From Phoenix dactylifera (Eukaryota > Streptophyta > Magnoliopsida > Arecales > Arecaceae), in NCBI RefSeq assembly GCF_009389715.1, contig NC_052394.1, positions 21,082,899-21,146,898 on the forward strand: a stretch of DNA of 64,000 nt. Reading direction: 5' to 3'. A program made the position numbers and the translations under genes. The notes under the pieces were generated by a model. That model did no database searches. It saw only the letters and a program-made list of their open reading frames with translations, and had not been told where the DNA came from. Positions 13,401 through 25,460 of this stretch are shown here, piece after piece (position 1 is the stretch's first letter; every line of letters begins with the position of its first letter).

Positions 13401-16029
13401 CGAGCTTAGAAACAACATATATTCTTCAAATTAAGCACGAATTAATCCACAAGTCAATGCCACATAATTGGCAAGGTGCATGAATCAACAACCCTTCTTT
13501 GTCATCTGCAACAAATTGTATCATACTTCTCGAAGAATCAATACAGACTATTATACATATACTGATCAAGCGTCAGCCACGCTCCAAGCTATCCTTAAAA
13601 TAGTCGGCACAGAATGTCTTCGGCTTCCAAATCCAATTTAAATAAATCATCACAGATTATTATGCGGGTGCACACTCGAGATTTTCTTTCCATTTTGTTA
13701 TACATGGAAATAGATGTCAGCTATGCCGTTTGAAAATACTTAAAGCCATGTACCTTACTCGAGTCCTGCTCTTTCATTATAAATCTCAGTTAAAATTAAG
13801 GGTCATTTCTTATCAAGGCATGCGGTATGTTACTCATTGATATATAGGTATAAGAGTGGTTTCATGCAACCCAAATGGCAACATTATGCAGTCCTCTGTT
13901 CATACATTTGTATTAATTGTCAATATTAGCTATCACTCTAAATTAATCCCTCATCAGTCAACTATAGAAAATGGTCCAAAATATTAGAATGATTAATATC
14001 TGGTTAATTAATTTCTGCGTGATACTTGGGCAGACAATGTTTGGCCACTACTAACTCACATAAGAGACCAAATATGAATAGTTCATGCTAGAATTAAGTT
14101 TTTAAGGGTAAGTTATTTAAACAAAGAAGTTAATCATGCAAGGAACTGCCGATAACCACCACGGATCGATGTTGCCAGGACATGAAGCAACTATCCAAGA
14201 AAAGTTATTGCTGGAAATAACTCTCTCTCTCTCTCTCATGATAAAATCCAGCAAGAAGACCACATAAATTCTAGCTCATATCGTTACACAAGACTACAAT
14301 TGATCTATTACATTGTCTGCATTGAGTCAACGCCTTCAGCCTTCTATTTTAGAACTAAGATTCTTCTCTAGAGCCGAGGTTTAATCTACTCTAGAGTGCA
14401 TCTTAAATTTGGTGCATCAAGGATACTTTAACATTAGATTGAATGATAGTCGAGTGTTCTCCCTCTTTCTAATCTCATTTCCTGCTTTGGAGCCAACCAC
14501 ATTTTATATTGTCCTTTTAATTACACGTATTGAATGCATTAGTATTGTATGAATTTAGATTGAAAGGCTGATCCATCCCTTTTATTTTATCTGGTTCATA
14601 CTTTTGGTGCATCTTTTGCTTTTCTTTTCTTTTAGTCACCTGGCAATATTATGTCCTCTTGATGGGTCAAAAGGAACCTCAGCGTTCCTTCCATCTATCC
14701 AAACCAAGGTCGATCGCGACAAAAATATTACAATATGAAAAACAAATCTATCACTCCTATAATTTAAGAAATAGTTTGGCAGATAATACCTTGAAATTCA
14801 AGATACATGCGTTCATGATTAAGATTGACATAGGCACAAAATGGTGAAATTCAACTAAACTAGCAGCATGATGATGCAGCCTTAGTCACAGCTAGATCCC
14901 AACCTGAGAGGATCTGTTTATTATATTAGGGAACTAACTAAAGTTGGATATGGAAGTTAAAACTTTGGACTTTTTGAAAAATATTCTAGATGAAGGCAGT
15001 AGGTGGATAGCTCTATAAAGCATGTGCGATTTGGCTAAACAAGGTGAAATGATATCCTGCAAAGCTAGGTTGTTAAGTTTTCATATAATTTCCTCACTAG
15101 AAGGCAAAGTTTCAATTTAGTCGCTCGAACACGTCATGTTATAGGATTTCATGGAACCATTTTAAACAGCAGGGGAGCTCTGCTTTCAGATGAAAGTGAT
15201 AGGAAGACTTCTTTATTAAACATGTGCCCTTTGTCTAAATAAAAGCGATAGCATCATGCACAATTAAGTTGAATGTTGGCTTTCAGAAATTTTTAATAGC
15301 AATAAACTAATTCCCATCCAGGGCTTTTTATAAGTTTGAATTTAGTTCCTCCACACGTCATGTTATAGGGTGTAATTTTATGCTGTGGTTGATAAGGGAA
15401 GGTAGAAAGGGTAGGGAATATTCGAACGGTACAAGTTCCGCTTGCTACAGTTGGAAGGAGAGGTGGTGCACTTCCAACTCGTGCCACAAATAGGGAAGAG
15501 ACCAAGAAAAGGTTTTGTCATTGTCATTAGAGAGAAAAATGTGATTGGAAAAGAAAAAGAAATAAAGACTTCACCAATCTCCAGGCTAAAACCTGGCATA
15601 TGGCACATGTTTTATAGTTATATTTTGATCCCTTAGATTGGTCTCCACTGGTTTGCAGGGTAGGGCCTAGGGACAATAGGTAATGGTCCATGGCAATTAC
15701 TTAAATGACACAACCTTATTTGTGATTGTTGAGTATGTCTTGAGTTTTTTCTTTTTTTTCTTTTTTAAATGGATGATTCATACATCTTGAGTTCGTAAGC
15801 TTCGGAGAGGCAAAAGGGGATTTTTTTTTGGAAGCAGAGCAAGCAAAGCGAGTGGAGTGTAGATCTATAGTAGAATTTTTGCAACGTTTCTGCTCATAGA
15901 TATAGGTCAAAAGACCAATCTATATTCTGTATGCTGCAACGTTGATATATGAGACTTAAGGTGAAACATAATCTGATTGGTGTTTCACCTATATGGAAAG
16001 GCATTAGTAAATCTCTCACATCGTACTGA
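10444..16029. other. AT-rich intergenic DNA downstream of the first JOX-like gene
   Basis: No gene is supported in these 5.6 kb. It contains a (CT)n run at about 14220-14237, A-rich runs near 11270-11290, and short open frames (10882-11241, 11510-11707, 12205-12477, 15293-15608) without recognisable domains. Transposon remnants are likely but no ends are clear. Confidence 0.35.
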
Positions 16030-16690
16030 AATTGTCTGATTTAGAAGGATCACCAATCTCAATGTGGACCACTTTGGCCACTATGAGCAGGGTTGGACAG
16101 GATCAAGCAGCAAGATCCACCATATCGGGAAGCCAAGTCATAGGCTAAACTTTTGAAGGCCATAACTAAATCATATGACGTCCGATTGAGATATTTTTTT
16201 TTTAAATCGGATATTTTTTCAAGATTTACGATGTGATACCACACTCTTTAAGGGTGGTGCCCCAGCAATTGAGCCAAAATTCCAGCATTTAGGGCCCAAA
16301 ATGGGCTAATCAAACTGAAAGTTTCTTTTTCGAATAAAATTTTGATCGGCGTAGCTATTTATCTAAAAAGAATCAGACAGAGAGACAGAAAGCAGAGTTG
16401 ATGTAGAAGTCGAGATCTACCTTTTTGAGATTTTTAGCTTTTTCTATAAGATTTCTACTATAGATGTCTATTTTAGGAAAAATAGTCCTACTAGAATTAG
16501 AAAGAGGAATCTGATCCAAATTATGTAAAGACAAATCTCACATTATAAATAGAGGCTATATACCTTCTCTTTTTTTAATAATTAATGAAAGAAAATAAGA
16601 CTTAAGCCATACTTTTGAGATTTCCTTATCTTCTTCTATTTTTTTTGAGAGATTCAAGTTGAGCATGTTGAAGAAATCTTCCTTCTTCCC
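16030..16690 (+). repeat. LTR-like dispersed repeat, copy A
   Basis: By eye this aligns over about 640 bp, same strand, with 48930-49570. Shared blocks include GAAGGATCACC/GAAGTATCACC, GTTGATGTAGAAGTC, ATTATAAATAGAGGCTATATACC, AATGAAAGAAA and GAGATTCAAGTT. The ATAAATAGAGG block looks like an LTR TATA box followed by a transcribed region, so I infer solo LTRs of one retrotransposon family. Exact ends and target duplications were not resolved. Confidence 0.55.
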
Positions 16691-16842
16691 AATCAAATCA
16701 TTGTCCCATATTTAAGCTCGGAGATGGTCATTGTACTTGATTATAGGAGGTCATCTAGGCTGGCATCATGCCATTCTCTCTTCTTTTTTCTATGTAATAG
16801 AGTGCTAGCATGAGAATCCATGCAAGCCTATATTTTGTTCTA

Positions 16843-17560
16843 CATCGGCTATGCGCTTGGTAGATCTTAGGTATTAATACGGAGTCAAGGAATCCAAATA
16901 ATATATTTTTGGCTAGTTATTTTGGGTTAGATATTGGGTCATTACTAATGGCATCAGACTAAACACAGCCCATAGCCAATGTGGACTAGAGGATGCTGTA
17001 GTACGAGCCCTCTTGGAGATAGTTACAAGCTGATTGTGATGCTTGCTGGATTTAATTGAATTTGAACCCTCAGCGTGGAAAGGATGCCTGGGTTTAAATG
17101 GAGGAGTGTGTGAGGATCGCGTGGATATGTGTTAAGTCCCATATCGGCTATATACTGGGTTAATATTGAGTACTTATATAAGGCTAAAAAATCTAAATAA
17201 TATATTTTTAGCTAGCCTTTTTTGGTGAGGTCCTAGGTCCTTACAAATGAAATTAAACTGAACCAAGCCTATGGCCCATTTGAACTAGCGGACACTGCAT
17301 CAGGGGTTCTTTTAGGGCCATTCATGGGCCAATTATGATGTTTGTCATTGGATTTGATTCGATTTGGACCGTTAGCCCAATGAAGATGCTAGGGTCAGAT
17401 GGGAGAGTGTATGGGGATCCATGTGGGCATATATTTAGTCCCACATCGGCTATGCACTAGGTAGATCTTGAGTACGTATATAGGATCGAGGAACCCAAAT
17501 AATATCTTGTTGGCTTGCTTTTTTTTGTGTGAGGTCCTAGGTCATTAAAGCTAATAAATA
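16843..17560 (+). repeat. tandem array of a ~300-bp unit with snRNA-type upstream elements
   Basis: The block ending in ATCGGCTATgcact begins at 16843, 17142 and 17444, spacings of 299 and 302 bp. In between, two diverged full units share GCCCATAGCC/GCCTATGGCCC, TGATGYTTG, GGATTTRATT and GAGTGTRTGRGGATC segments. The third copy stops after about 115 bp. Copy three carries an exact RTCCCACATCG element (17438-17448) with TATATAGG starting at 17477; the other two elements are slightly decayed. A fourth diverged copy lies at 3201-3320. Family unknown; it may be a multimerised short LTR or SINE-like element. Confidence 0.7.
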
Positions 17561-18804
17561 ATTAGTCAATAGCTTTCAAGAGCTAGGTCATGTCATTTGG
17601 CAATGATGCATCTCATGTATTGATTGACACGATTAGGTAGGTGCTTCAAATTTATTGAAACATTTTTTCTTATCAAAATACTTCACCTTAAATGTTTTAG
17701 CATGATTAGTTCTGAATCAGAAGCATATTTTCATGAGTTAGATTCAGAAACCTCAAGGAGTCTTAAGACATCACCGCATCGTAAGGCCCCCTCATTTTAA
17801 TGAATGCAGTTTCCCTCAGAGATGTTCTCTAGTTATTTCCCTTGAAGTTCAATCTTATGTATAAATCTTAAATAAATCACGGCATAACCTTAGCACTATC
17901 AATTGGTCAATGCTTCTGCAGAAGGATGGCAGTTATAATCTTTTAAAATAATTAAAAGAGAAATAACAAATCATGCCTGGGGATGTGTTTAAGATACAAA
18001 CAGAAGCAGCATTGTGAAGAGCAAGTTCGCTCTCCACATGCTCAGAAAGGTTACGCATGGAGGGTTGAAGATCAATCGCATCGGAACATAGTGAAACAAA
18101 ACCAAGCATTTGGTAGAATTGGACGCAACCCTCTTATTCAAATGCTGGATAGAGATGATGGACGTATGCCCTATACGAAGTTACTAGATTATATTTGGTA
18201 AGATTGAGTTCTCAATTTGATGGAACAAGTGAAATGAAAAGGTTGGCAGCAACCTATATAACTTTCCACAACTGCATGAGTAGAAGGTGAAGAAGAAGAA
18301 TTCAAATTATTAGCATAAAGTAGTAGCTTACCGAATTATCTGCTAGGTCAAGTCAAATCTTGAAGAGGGCATGAATCAAATAGCACGAACTTAATTTCTT
18401 CATTTTTATCTGCTGATGACTATGACATGCTGACAGACATCTTTCAGAGTAGAAAAGTTTGAGAATGATGAAATATTCTGGAATAGAAATTTTTGCACTC
18501 GGCAAACCTAACAAAAATTTTGTTTTTCAAACACATCTCATCCACATATGCACAGCGGCATTGCAGCTGTCAATTTTCTATGATTCCCATGTAGAATTGG
18601 ACTGGATGGCTTCAAAGGTCATGTTAATGACGAATTGTATGCCCACAAAAAAATTTCCATGCAAGAACGTTAAATGTAGCATCATCCAGAGCTTGACAGG
18701 CTATAGTCCAAAGGAGGATTGGAGAAGGAGATGATGGTGCTTTATGATTGTTCTGTAGAATCCTCTACAGACTGCTAAGGTTGATGCAACAAAGACTTTT
18801 CTAT
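17561..18804. other. intergenic, nothing recognised
   Basis: Short plus-strand open frames at 17983-18201 and 18459-18734 have no recognisable domain. The segment ends at the left target-site duplication (TAT, 18802-18804) of the CACTA element. Confidence 0.35.
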
Positions 18805-21522
18805 CACTACCAGAAAACACGCGTATAGTGACGGAGATTCCCGTCACTATACCGTGTTTCCGGTTACTAATACGGAATTTGTGACCGGAGCTCCCGTCAC
18901 GAAATTAGTTACAAAAACATGCGTCACTAAATTCTCAATGACGGCGGCGATTCCCGTCACTAAACTCCGTGACAGAACCGCCGTCACTAAGCCGTTACAA
19001 ATTCAAAAATTAAATATTTAAGAAATTACGTATTTTTCGTCACTAATCAGTCATTGAGTTAGTGACGAAGATAACTTGGTCACTGATTTTGTCACAGAAG
19101 TCGGTCACAAATTTGGTCACTGATTTGTCACAACCTTCAGTGATAGATTTAGTCGTCACAGACATGGTCACAATTTTTGTCACTAAATTTGTCACTAATT
19201 CCGTTACTGACTTACTGAGCAAAATCAATTTTTAGAAACCAAAATCTTGTCACTAAGTTTATATTAGCTCGTCACAATACTTGGTAAACAATTCAGTAAC
19301 CAAATTTGGTCACTGGTCACATTCCAATAATCTGGTACATTTGGTCCATTGATTGGCTCATAATAAAAGAAAAATACAAGCTAGACATATGCATAAACAA
19401 AACAATGGAAGTGTTCTGCTGAAAGCTTTTCATTCAGCATCTCTCTTTCCAGAATACAAGAGACATATATAAATGTCGTCAGTATATGATTCCAATGGAC
19501 TAACATAAATGACTTCAACTCTGTCAACCGGGAAGGAGTCGGAATAAGAACTTGTACTCGTTCAGATAGAAAGCCAGCAGTATGCTTTGACCCTTTGCTT
19601 TTGCATTGCCCCTTGTTGTTTCCTTTAACCTGTTTCATTCCATTCATCAGAGGGGCAAAAAAAAAACAGAGAGAGAGAGAGCATTGCCCCTTTTTGTTTC
19701 CCTTAACCTGTTTCCTTTAGCAAAGTATATCCCATCTGAAGTTAAAAAGAAAGCATTACAATTCAGTTCATAGTTACTTACAGAAATATAAAAACATGAG
19801 CAAAAGTTAAGAGTGACATTAGATGAGGGCATACCTGAGAAGCTGAAATTATTAACCGAAATTACAATAACCAATGACAACATCTATAGTCAAAGCAAAA
19901 CTAAAAAAAGTCCCAAACTATAACAACATCCATATTTAAACCAAAACCAAAAGGGAGTATCCCATGATCATGATTCATCTCACTATGAATTGGATTCAAC
20001 ATTGGCCAAGCATTGAGTTGATTGAGTTTCATTATAGAAACTTGAGTTTATGACATCTTCTACAATCTCATCTAACTCGGTCTTGTGGTCCTTTTGCAGG
20101 TTGCAGAGAGAGCGTTATTTTTATGGAACAATGATCATATTGAAAACTTAATCAAACAAAACTGTAAGGCGATTTTACCAATTATCTTCCCTGCTTTGGA
20201 GAGAAATACAAAGTCTCACTGGAACCAAGCTGTTCAGAGCCTCACGCTAAATGTTCGTAAGATATTTTCTGATCATGATCCTAGGCTATTCATGGAGTGC
20301 TTGAAGAAGTTTGAAGAAGATGAATCTAAAGAAAAGGAGATTAAGTCAAAACGTGAAGTTGTATGGAAGCGCCTAGAAGAAATTGCCGCTTCGAACGCTG
20401 CAAGTAATGAGGCTGTTCAATCCAAAATACAAGAATTTGCTACAGTACAAGACTTTGTGTCGTTTCGATCCTGAGATTGAAAGCCCAATCCAAAATACCA
20501 GGACCATATATTTTCAATCTTTATGATGATCAGCAACAGGGTAAAGACATATCTATCACCTACTTAAAATATTTATAAAGCTCTTTCTACAGTAATTAAG
20601 CTCTGCAACCTCATTCTAATTTGATGGTAAAATTGAATATGTTAAGTTACTATTGATTTTCTGGAGACATAAATTAACAGTTGAAAAATATCCATTATTG
20701 TTTGGGTGGCATATCAGCCATAATCCTAGATCAAACTGGTTGCACTTAGGTGTGAAGTCCAAAACATAGGAGGGCCAAAAAGTTTCATAGCAATACACAA
20801 CCAAAAAAGTAATTAGAGAGATTATAGAGAACAGCATGGAACAATAGAGCGACAGATTAAAAGAAAATAAGACTCAGATGTAGGCATTGATGACACAATC
20901 TGCAGCAATTAAAAAGCAGCTTGCCTGGATAATGGCCGAGATATCATCACTTTGAAAAATTAATAAAAACATTAAAAAATTAAAGAAAATAGATTGCTCT
21001 TGATGTGTGAGAAGGTCCTCTAAAAAATTTAAATTTTTTGGAGAACGATTGAAATTTGGGTTATCGAAGGAATTTGGGCGAGACGGCGGACACACTTAGT
21101 TTCATTTTGGATTTTCCTCCTTTTATCTTTTTTTAATTTAAAATTACTCAAAAATAATATTTTTAATATTTTTGGAATTAAAATTTAAATTTGGTGGCGG
21201 AAATTTTTGTCAATAATCCGCCAAAAATAATCTTTTAAAAATTTATAAACACTTAGGTTACGATATTTGTAACGGCTGAATTTGTCACTGTCTGTTTGCA
21301 ATTTCGGTTATCATTTTGCTGACAGATATCCCGTCACTGCGATGGTCACTAAGTTTTGGCGCCCATCCTACCCGCGCATTCTGTGACCGGCCTGTCACTA
21401 ATCTGTCACTAAGTTTACACCACGGTGACCAAATTTCTGTCGGTCACTAATTCGTCACAAATAGTGACTGATAACGGTCCGTCACTAATTTTTCGTCACT
21501 ATACGCGTGTTTTCTGGTAGTG
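18805..21522 (+). mobile_element. complete non-autonomous CACTA (En/Spm) DNA transposon with gene capture
   Basis: The 2718-bp element begins CACTACCAGAAAACACGCG and ends with its reverse complement. The terminal inverted repeats match perfectly over 29 bp. It is flanked by a 3-bp duplication, TAT at 18802-18804 and 21523-21525, as expected for the CACTA superfamily. Both ends carry dense sub-terminal repeats built on GTCACTA/GTGACGG (about 18830-19330 and 21260-21510), where CACTA transposases normally bind. The interior holds no transposase, so mobility would need a partner element, but it does contain a PP2A B' exon (20100-20474). Perfect termini and an intact duplication suggest recent insertion. 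Orientation is arbitrary. Confidence 0.92.
20100..20474 (+). pseudogene. captured last exon of a PP2A B' (B56) regulatory subunit gene inside the CACTA element
   Basis: The frame starts straight after a pyrimidine-rich TTTTGCAG acceptor (ends 20099) and runs 124 codons to a stop, with no ATG at the boundary. The translation has B56 signatures: [11 protein letters not shown] at the start, then [33 protein letters not shown] and [10 protein letters not shown]. In the family this is the C-terminal part of the HEAT-like repeat scaffold that positions PP2A substrates. Only this part is present, so it cannot make a B' subunit alone; it might be an exon in a chimeric transcript or a source of small RNAs against the parent gene. 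The absence of stops implies recent capture or selection. The final residues look divergent, so the true C-terminus may be altered. Confidence 0.88.
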
Positions 21523-22115
21523 TATTGTTTTGTGAGACAAATTAACATTGCATCTTTGCACAACTTTCATCACTTTCAACGTAATCTCTAATTGTCTTCT
21601 GAAAAAAGGCTGTTTTTTTATTAATTTTGAACTAGAATGGATGGAAGGCTGGTTGAATACCTGGTGGATTAAATCCAGATTTCCTTCAACAACAAAGCAT
21701 ATTGCTTCTTGCAATGCTAGATGGAGTAAACCAAGCTATCTTACAGATGTCAAGTAGCAGCCATTTGATCTGGGAAGCAAAAAGATTAGTTAAGCAGGAG
21801 GGAAAATATATATGTTCTAGTGACTGCAGATTTCTCAATTCAAACACAAAAAGATAAGTTGGAGTGGTTCACAAGTTTGAAATTTTGGAAAATATATCAG
21901 AATATTTCGACCATTCATCACCGAGAGCAATTAAATAGCTCAAAAGACTGTTAAGAGGACACAACAATTCCACCGTCAATCCTTGTAATAACTCATGCAA
22001 CCAGAAAAAGCATAAATGAGGGAGAATTGGGCGAGTTTAAGACTCCAAGTCCGACCCAACATGAGAATCTGATCGGCATTTGCTATAGCAGTTATACAGC
22101 AGGTTCTGAGAGTGA
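21523..22115. other. intergenic, nothing recognised
   Basis: AT-rich DNA between the CACTA right end and the solo LTR. Open frames at 21499-21757 are antisense images with no recognisable domain. Confidence 0.35.
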
Positions 22116-22120
22116 TGAAC

Positions 22121-22642
22121 TGTTGGCCTAGATGCACAAATATAATTGATAAATTAAATATTTTTAATATTCAAAAACAGTAAATAAGAAGAATAAACTA
22201 GTAAATAATTAACTTGACAATATAATAATAAAATGAAGAAAGAGAGAGAAGATGGCCTGTAGATCGAAGCACGCTGATGCGTTGTTCCAGGAGAGTTTAT
22301 GCCCCCACGCACGGGTCTGCTGGCACAGATCTCCTAGAGCCCTTTATATAGGCTCAGACACGTCAAAAGAAGAAGATTCCCCTTCCGCGGATTGATGACG
22401 TGTCTTCTTGTACTCCTTTGATCCTTTGGCTTATTGCATTTTGGCCGTCCACGTTTTCTTCCTTCTTCGAGGGGCCTTTCCATGCTTGCTCTTGCGCTGG
22501 ATGCATATATGACACTTGTCATAGTTTGTTTTCTTTGGAAATTTTTCCATGTTTGCTCCCTTGCTTGTGCACGGATGCTTGCCACTTGGCCGTTGACTAA
22601 TTTAGTTTTCAAAATTTTTAAAATATTTAATTTAATTCAACA
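22121..22642 (+). mobile_element. solo LTR of a retrotransposon
   Basis: A 522-bp segment starts TGTTGG and ends TTCAACA (canonical TG...CA) and is bracketed by the 5-bp direct repeat TGAAC (22116-22120 and 22643-22647). Inside, CTTTATATAGG at about 22342 looks like the LTR TATA box. No internal retrotransposon sequence adjoins it, so it is best read as a solo LTR left by recombination. Orientation follows the TATA box. Small open frames here are not genes. Confidence 0.75.
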
Positions 22643-22647
22643 TGAAC

Positions 22648-24690
22648 TACATTAGATATCTAACTAAGATATCTCAAGGCAGTTTCCCAGCATGGCCAGA
22701 TAAAATTTGTTTTCTATTGTTTACCCTCAGTTTTATCTAGTCTAGAATGTTGGATATTAGAATTAGAAAGTGGTTTCAGTAATCTGTTTCTTATATGGAA
22801 ATCCTAAAAGGACATTGAACCATACTACCGAACTTAGAAAATGAGAGAGGCTCAGCTCTTTTCAGACTCTTTTATGGCCGCCACAAGAAAAAGGGAAAAA
22901 AAAAGATATGTTAAAAGAAATAGAAGAAAACTGAGAACTTTTATGTAATAGGTTGAGCTCAGAACGCTTTCGAAAAGATGGTTGGAATCTTGATGACTTA
23001 TATTGACCTACTGGCTTTCTCTATTTCTCTTTCCAATTGCTAGCTAAAAAATAGAAGCTTTAAGTCCTCTTGAAGAAAAATTTGGCCCATAATTTTCTCA
23101 ATTTTTGCCAACATTTTCGTTTCCATTGTGAACCATTGGAAAGAAAGCCTCTCGAGCCTTCTTTTCTATCAATTCTCAAAAACCAAACAAAACATCACTC
23201 CCTCATCTATGAATTCTCTGAAATAATTTTTTTCTACTTTGTCGCTTGTTATTTGCTACCTGAACCGCACTTTTTCCAGACCTGAGCCTAGGCATTAAAC
23301 CAGCAGTAACCCCTATTGTAATCCATAGATAGATACATCTTTTATACCATTAAATTACGTAAACCTAGATTTCCATGAATACAATAACTCCTCTTTGGTG
23401 TACAGTACGTATTTGGTGCTGGGCCTAAGAGGAGGTCTGATCACAAGACTAGATAGGATTTGAAACCACTACCAGCTTTACGAGGATAGAAGTTTCCATC
23501 CCCCATATCCCAGGGGGATAGTAGGTAGCCTGCTTCAATGATGGAAAGACAGGTTATATAATACAAGATAGTTCAATTACTCCAAGGAGAAAGAAGCTAT
23601 TTGGAGTCTTGCAAGTGGAGCCCTATGTACGTGGCTCAACTTGCAAATGTAGGTTAACACACTTATTTAGATACCTGCAACTCAAGTTGCACAGTAAATT
23701 GAGCTGTATCTTAGGCTGCACGTAGGACTATTTATGGGAGGTCGAATCATGGTAAAACATGATTACAAGATGAGTTGCAGCCGCTTAAGTAGGTATTGTA
23801 ATTTAAAAAAAAATTAAAAAATAATTATAAGTTGAGTTGCAGCCGCTTAAGTAGGTATTATAATTTTTTTAAAAAAATTTCTCTCTTCCCTCCTCTCTAC
23901 TCCAACTCCTTAGTTCTCTTTTGCCGCTGCCCACCCCTTCCACTTCCGTGGCACTATGCATCACCTCTAGCCCCCTATATATCCTGTCCCTCTCATTCCT
24001 CTTCTCCGCGCTCTTTAAGATCTGTACGTATCCTTGCTCATGACCCCCTCCACATAGGTGCTTAGGTCTAGGCCTGGACCCTCGCGACCAGTAAATTTGA
24101 TGTTGACTTCTTTATAATACTCTTTATCTTCATATATGTTGAATGGTCTGATCTGGCATCCGTTTACAAGATATTTGACGGAACGTCAGAAACATTCCTC
24201 ATTTCTTCAAATTCTATTTCAAATACAAGAAATGAGTCAACTATTGCAACTTAAATTACAATGCGACTTGAGTGATGGTATAATTGTAACTACAGAGCTC
24301 CACTGCCACTTATGAAGTGTTGTTTTCACTATTATTGGATCACTGGAGTCTTCCAAAAAAAATCAACATGCATTTGCAATGTCTTCGTGTGAATGGTACG
24401 CCTACACTTACCAACAAATTAAGTTGCCTAGATTCGTGCAACAGGACATTGATGTCCCGCAAGAATTCATGTCATTGTAATGGAGAAGTCTATGCGACCA
24501 TCAGAAAAGCCCCTATCCAATTAATATCCGGGTAAGCCTGAATACACTACCTGTACTCTCACACATTGGACATATATATGCGAGGGCTTCATGGACGGAC
24601 TGCAAAAAATCTTCCCCTCCAATTGCATATGCGACCGTCAAAATTTTAAAATAGGTCAACACTACCACAAAAAGCACAATCAATTGCAAA
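22648..24690. other. intergenic with a possible MITE and a small tandem duplication
   Basis: A block of about 60 bp containing GTTGCAGCCGCTTAAGTAGG is repeated at about 23770-23860. Near 23608 (AAGTGGAGCCC) and 24315 (reverse complement, AGTGGAGCTCTGT) are weakly inverted ends that could bound a roughly 0.7-kb MITE, but the match is imperfect and no target duplication was found. No gene is supported; short frames at 23070-23285 and 23832-24065 have no known domain. Confidence 0.3.
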
Positions 24691-24699
24691 CGAGGGTGG

Positions 24700-25460
24700 T
24701 CCTGATCAGGGAACCATATGAGATTTTTTTTTCTTTTTTTTTTTTCTTTTTTTGAGAAAGAGGAAGAGCTGGCTCCACCTATCTCCAAGAAGAGAATGAA
24801 ACAAGATAACTTGAAGATCCTCTAAGGCAAGAGGAGAGGGTATATAAGCATGCTTACATTCTCATGGCTCTTTTCGAAATAGGCAGAAGGAAATTGAAAC
24901 AAGTTGAAGGGTTGTGAGGGCAAAACAATTCCCATCGAGAGAAGCAAAACAGATGGCCTTAAGAAGCGTTTGCTATGGAGGGCCTCTTTGTTTAGAAAAA
25001 AATTGTTGTTGCTCTTGAGACAAATCGACCAAGTTAGGGCTAGGGTGAAGGAGTCCCATGCAATAGTTGTGGGCATTTAAATTTCTATCTTCGTTCAGCT
25101 CCATCCAAAGTCTTCTGAGGGTCAACAAATCTGCAACTCAATAGTAAATGATCCATTGTAGCTGAATTGCCCTGCATAAGCCACCCTTTTCTATTCAGAA
25201 TTTCTCCAATGTTAAGCTTGTTTCTGAGTACAAGCGACATGAAGATCTTTAGCTTCTCTGAGGCAACTGCCTTCCATATACAGATCCGGTGCAATGGCCA
25301 TGTTATCCCTCCTTGGTTGATAAACTTGTAGAAGGACTTCACGGAGTATACCTTGCTTTCTATCCTCCGTCTCCATAGTTGTTTGCCTTGATTACCAGCG
25401 GGAGCGATGCTTTGTGGTTGGTTGGCAATTAAGATCCTTCAATTCTGTCGTTGCCAGGCT
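24700..25460 (-). mobile_element. LINE ORF2 fragment: reverse-transcriptase zinc-binding region
   Basis: Minus-strand translations read like the zf-RVT region that follows reverse transcriptase in plant LINEs. SVKSFYKFI is followed by IWKAVASEKLKIFMSLVLRN, KLNIGEILNRKGW and HLLLSCRFV (25342-25085). Further downstream on this strand come SFTLALTWSICLK and FFLNKEA (about 25060-24970). Stops and a frame change break the reading, so it is inactive. Limits are approximate. An A-rich/T-rich tract at 24725-24755 may be part of the tail. Confidence 0.7.

Noticed and set aside
17438..17600. U-snRNA gene behind the snRNA-type upstream element
   Set aside because: No conserved U1-U6 snRNA sequence or terminator follows the TATA-like block, and the unit is part of a dispersed, tandemly repeated element.
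19043..19228. Minus-strand frame with repeated VT residues
   Set aside because: It is the translation of GTCAC-type sub-terminal repeats of the CACTA element.
24660..24680. CACTACCACAAAAAGC as another CACTA terminus
   Set aside because: No inverted partner, sub-terminal repeats or target duplication were found; probably chance.
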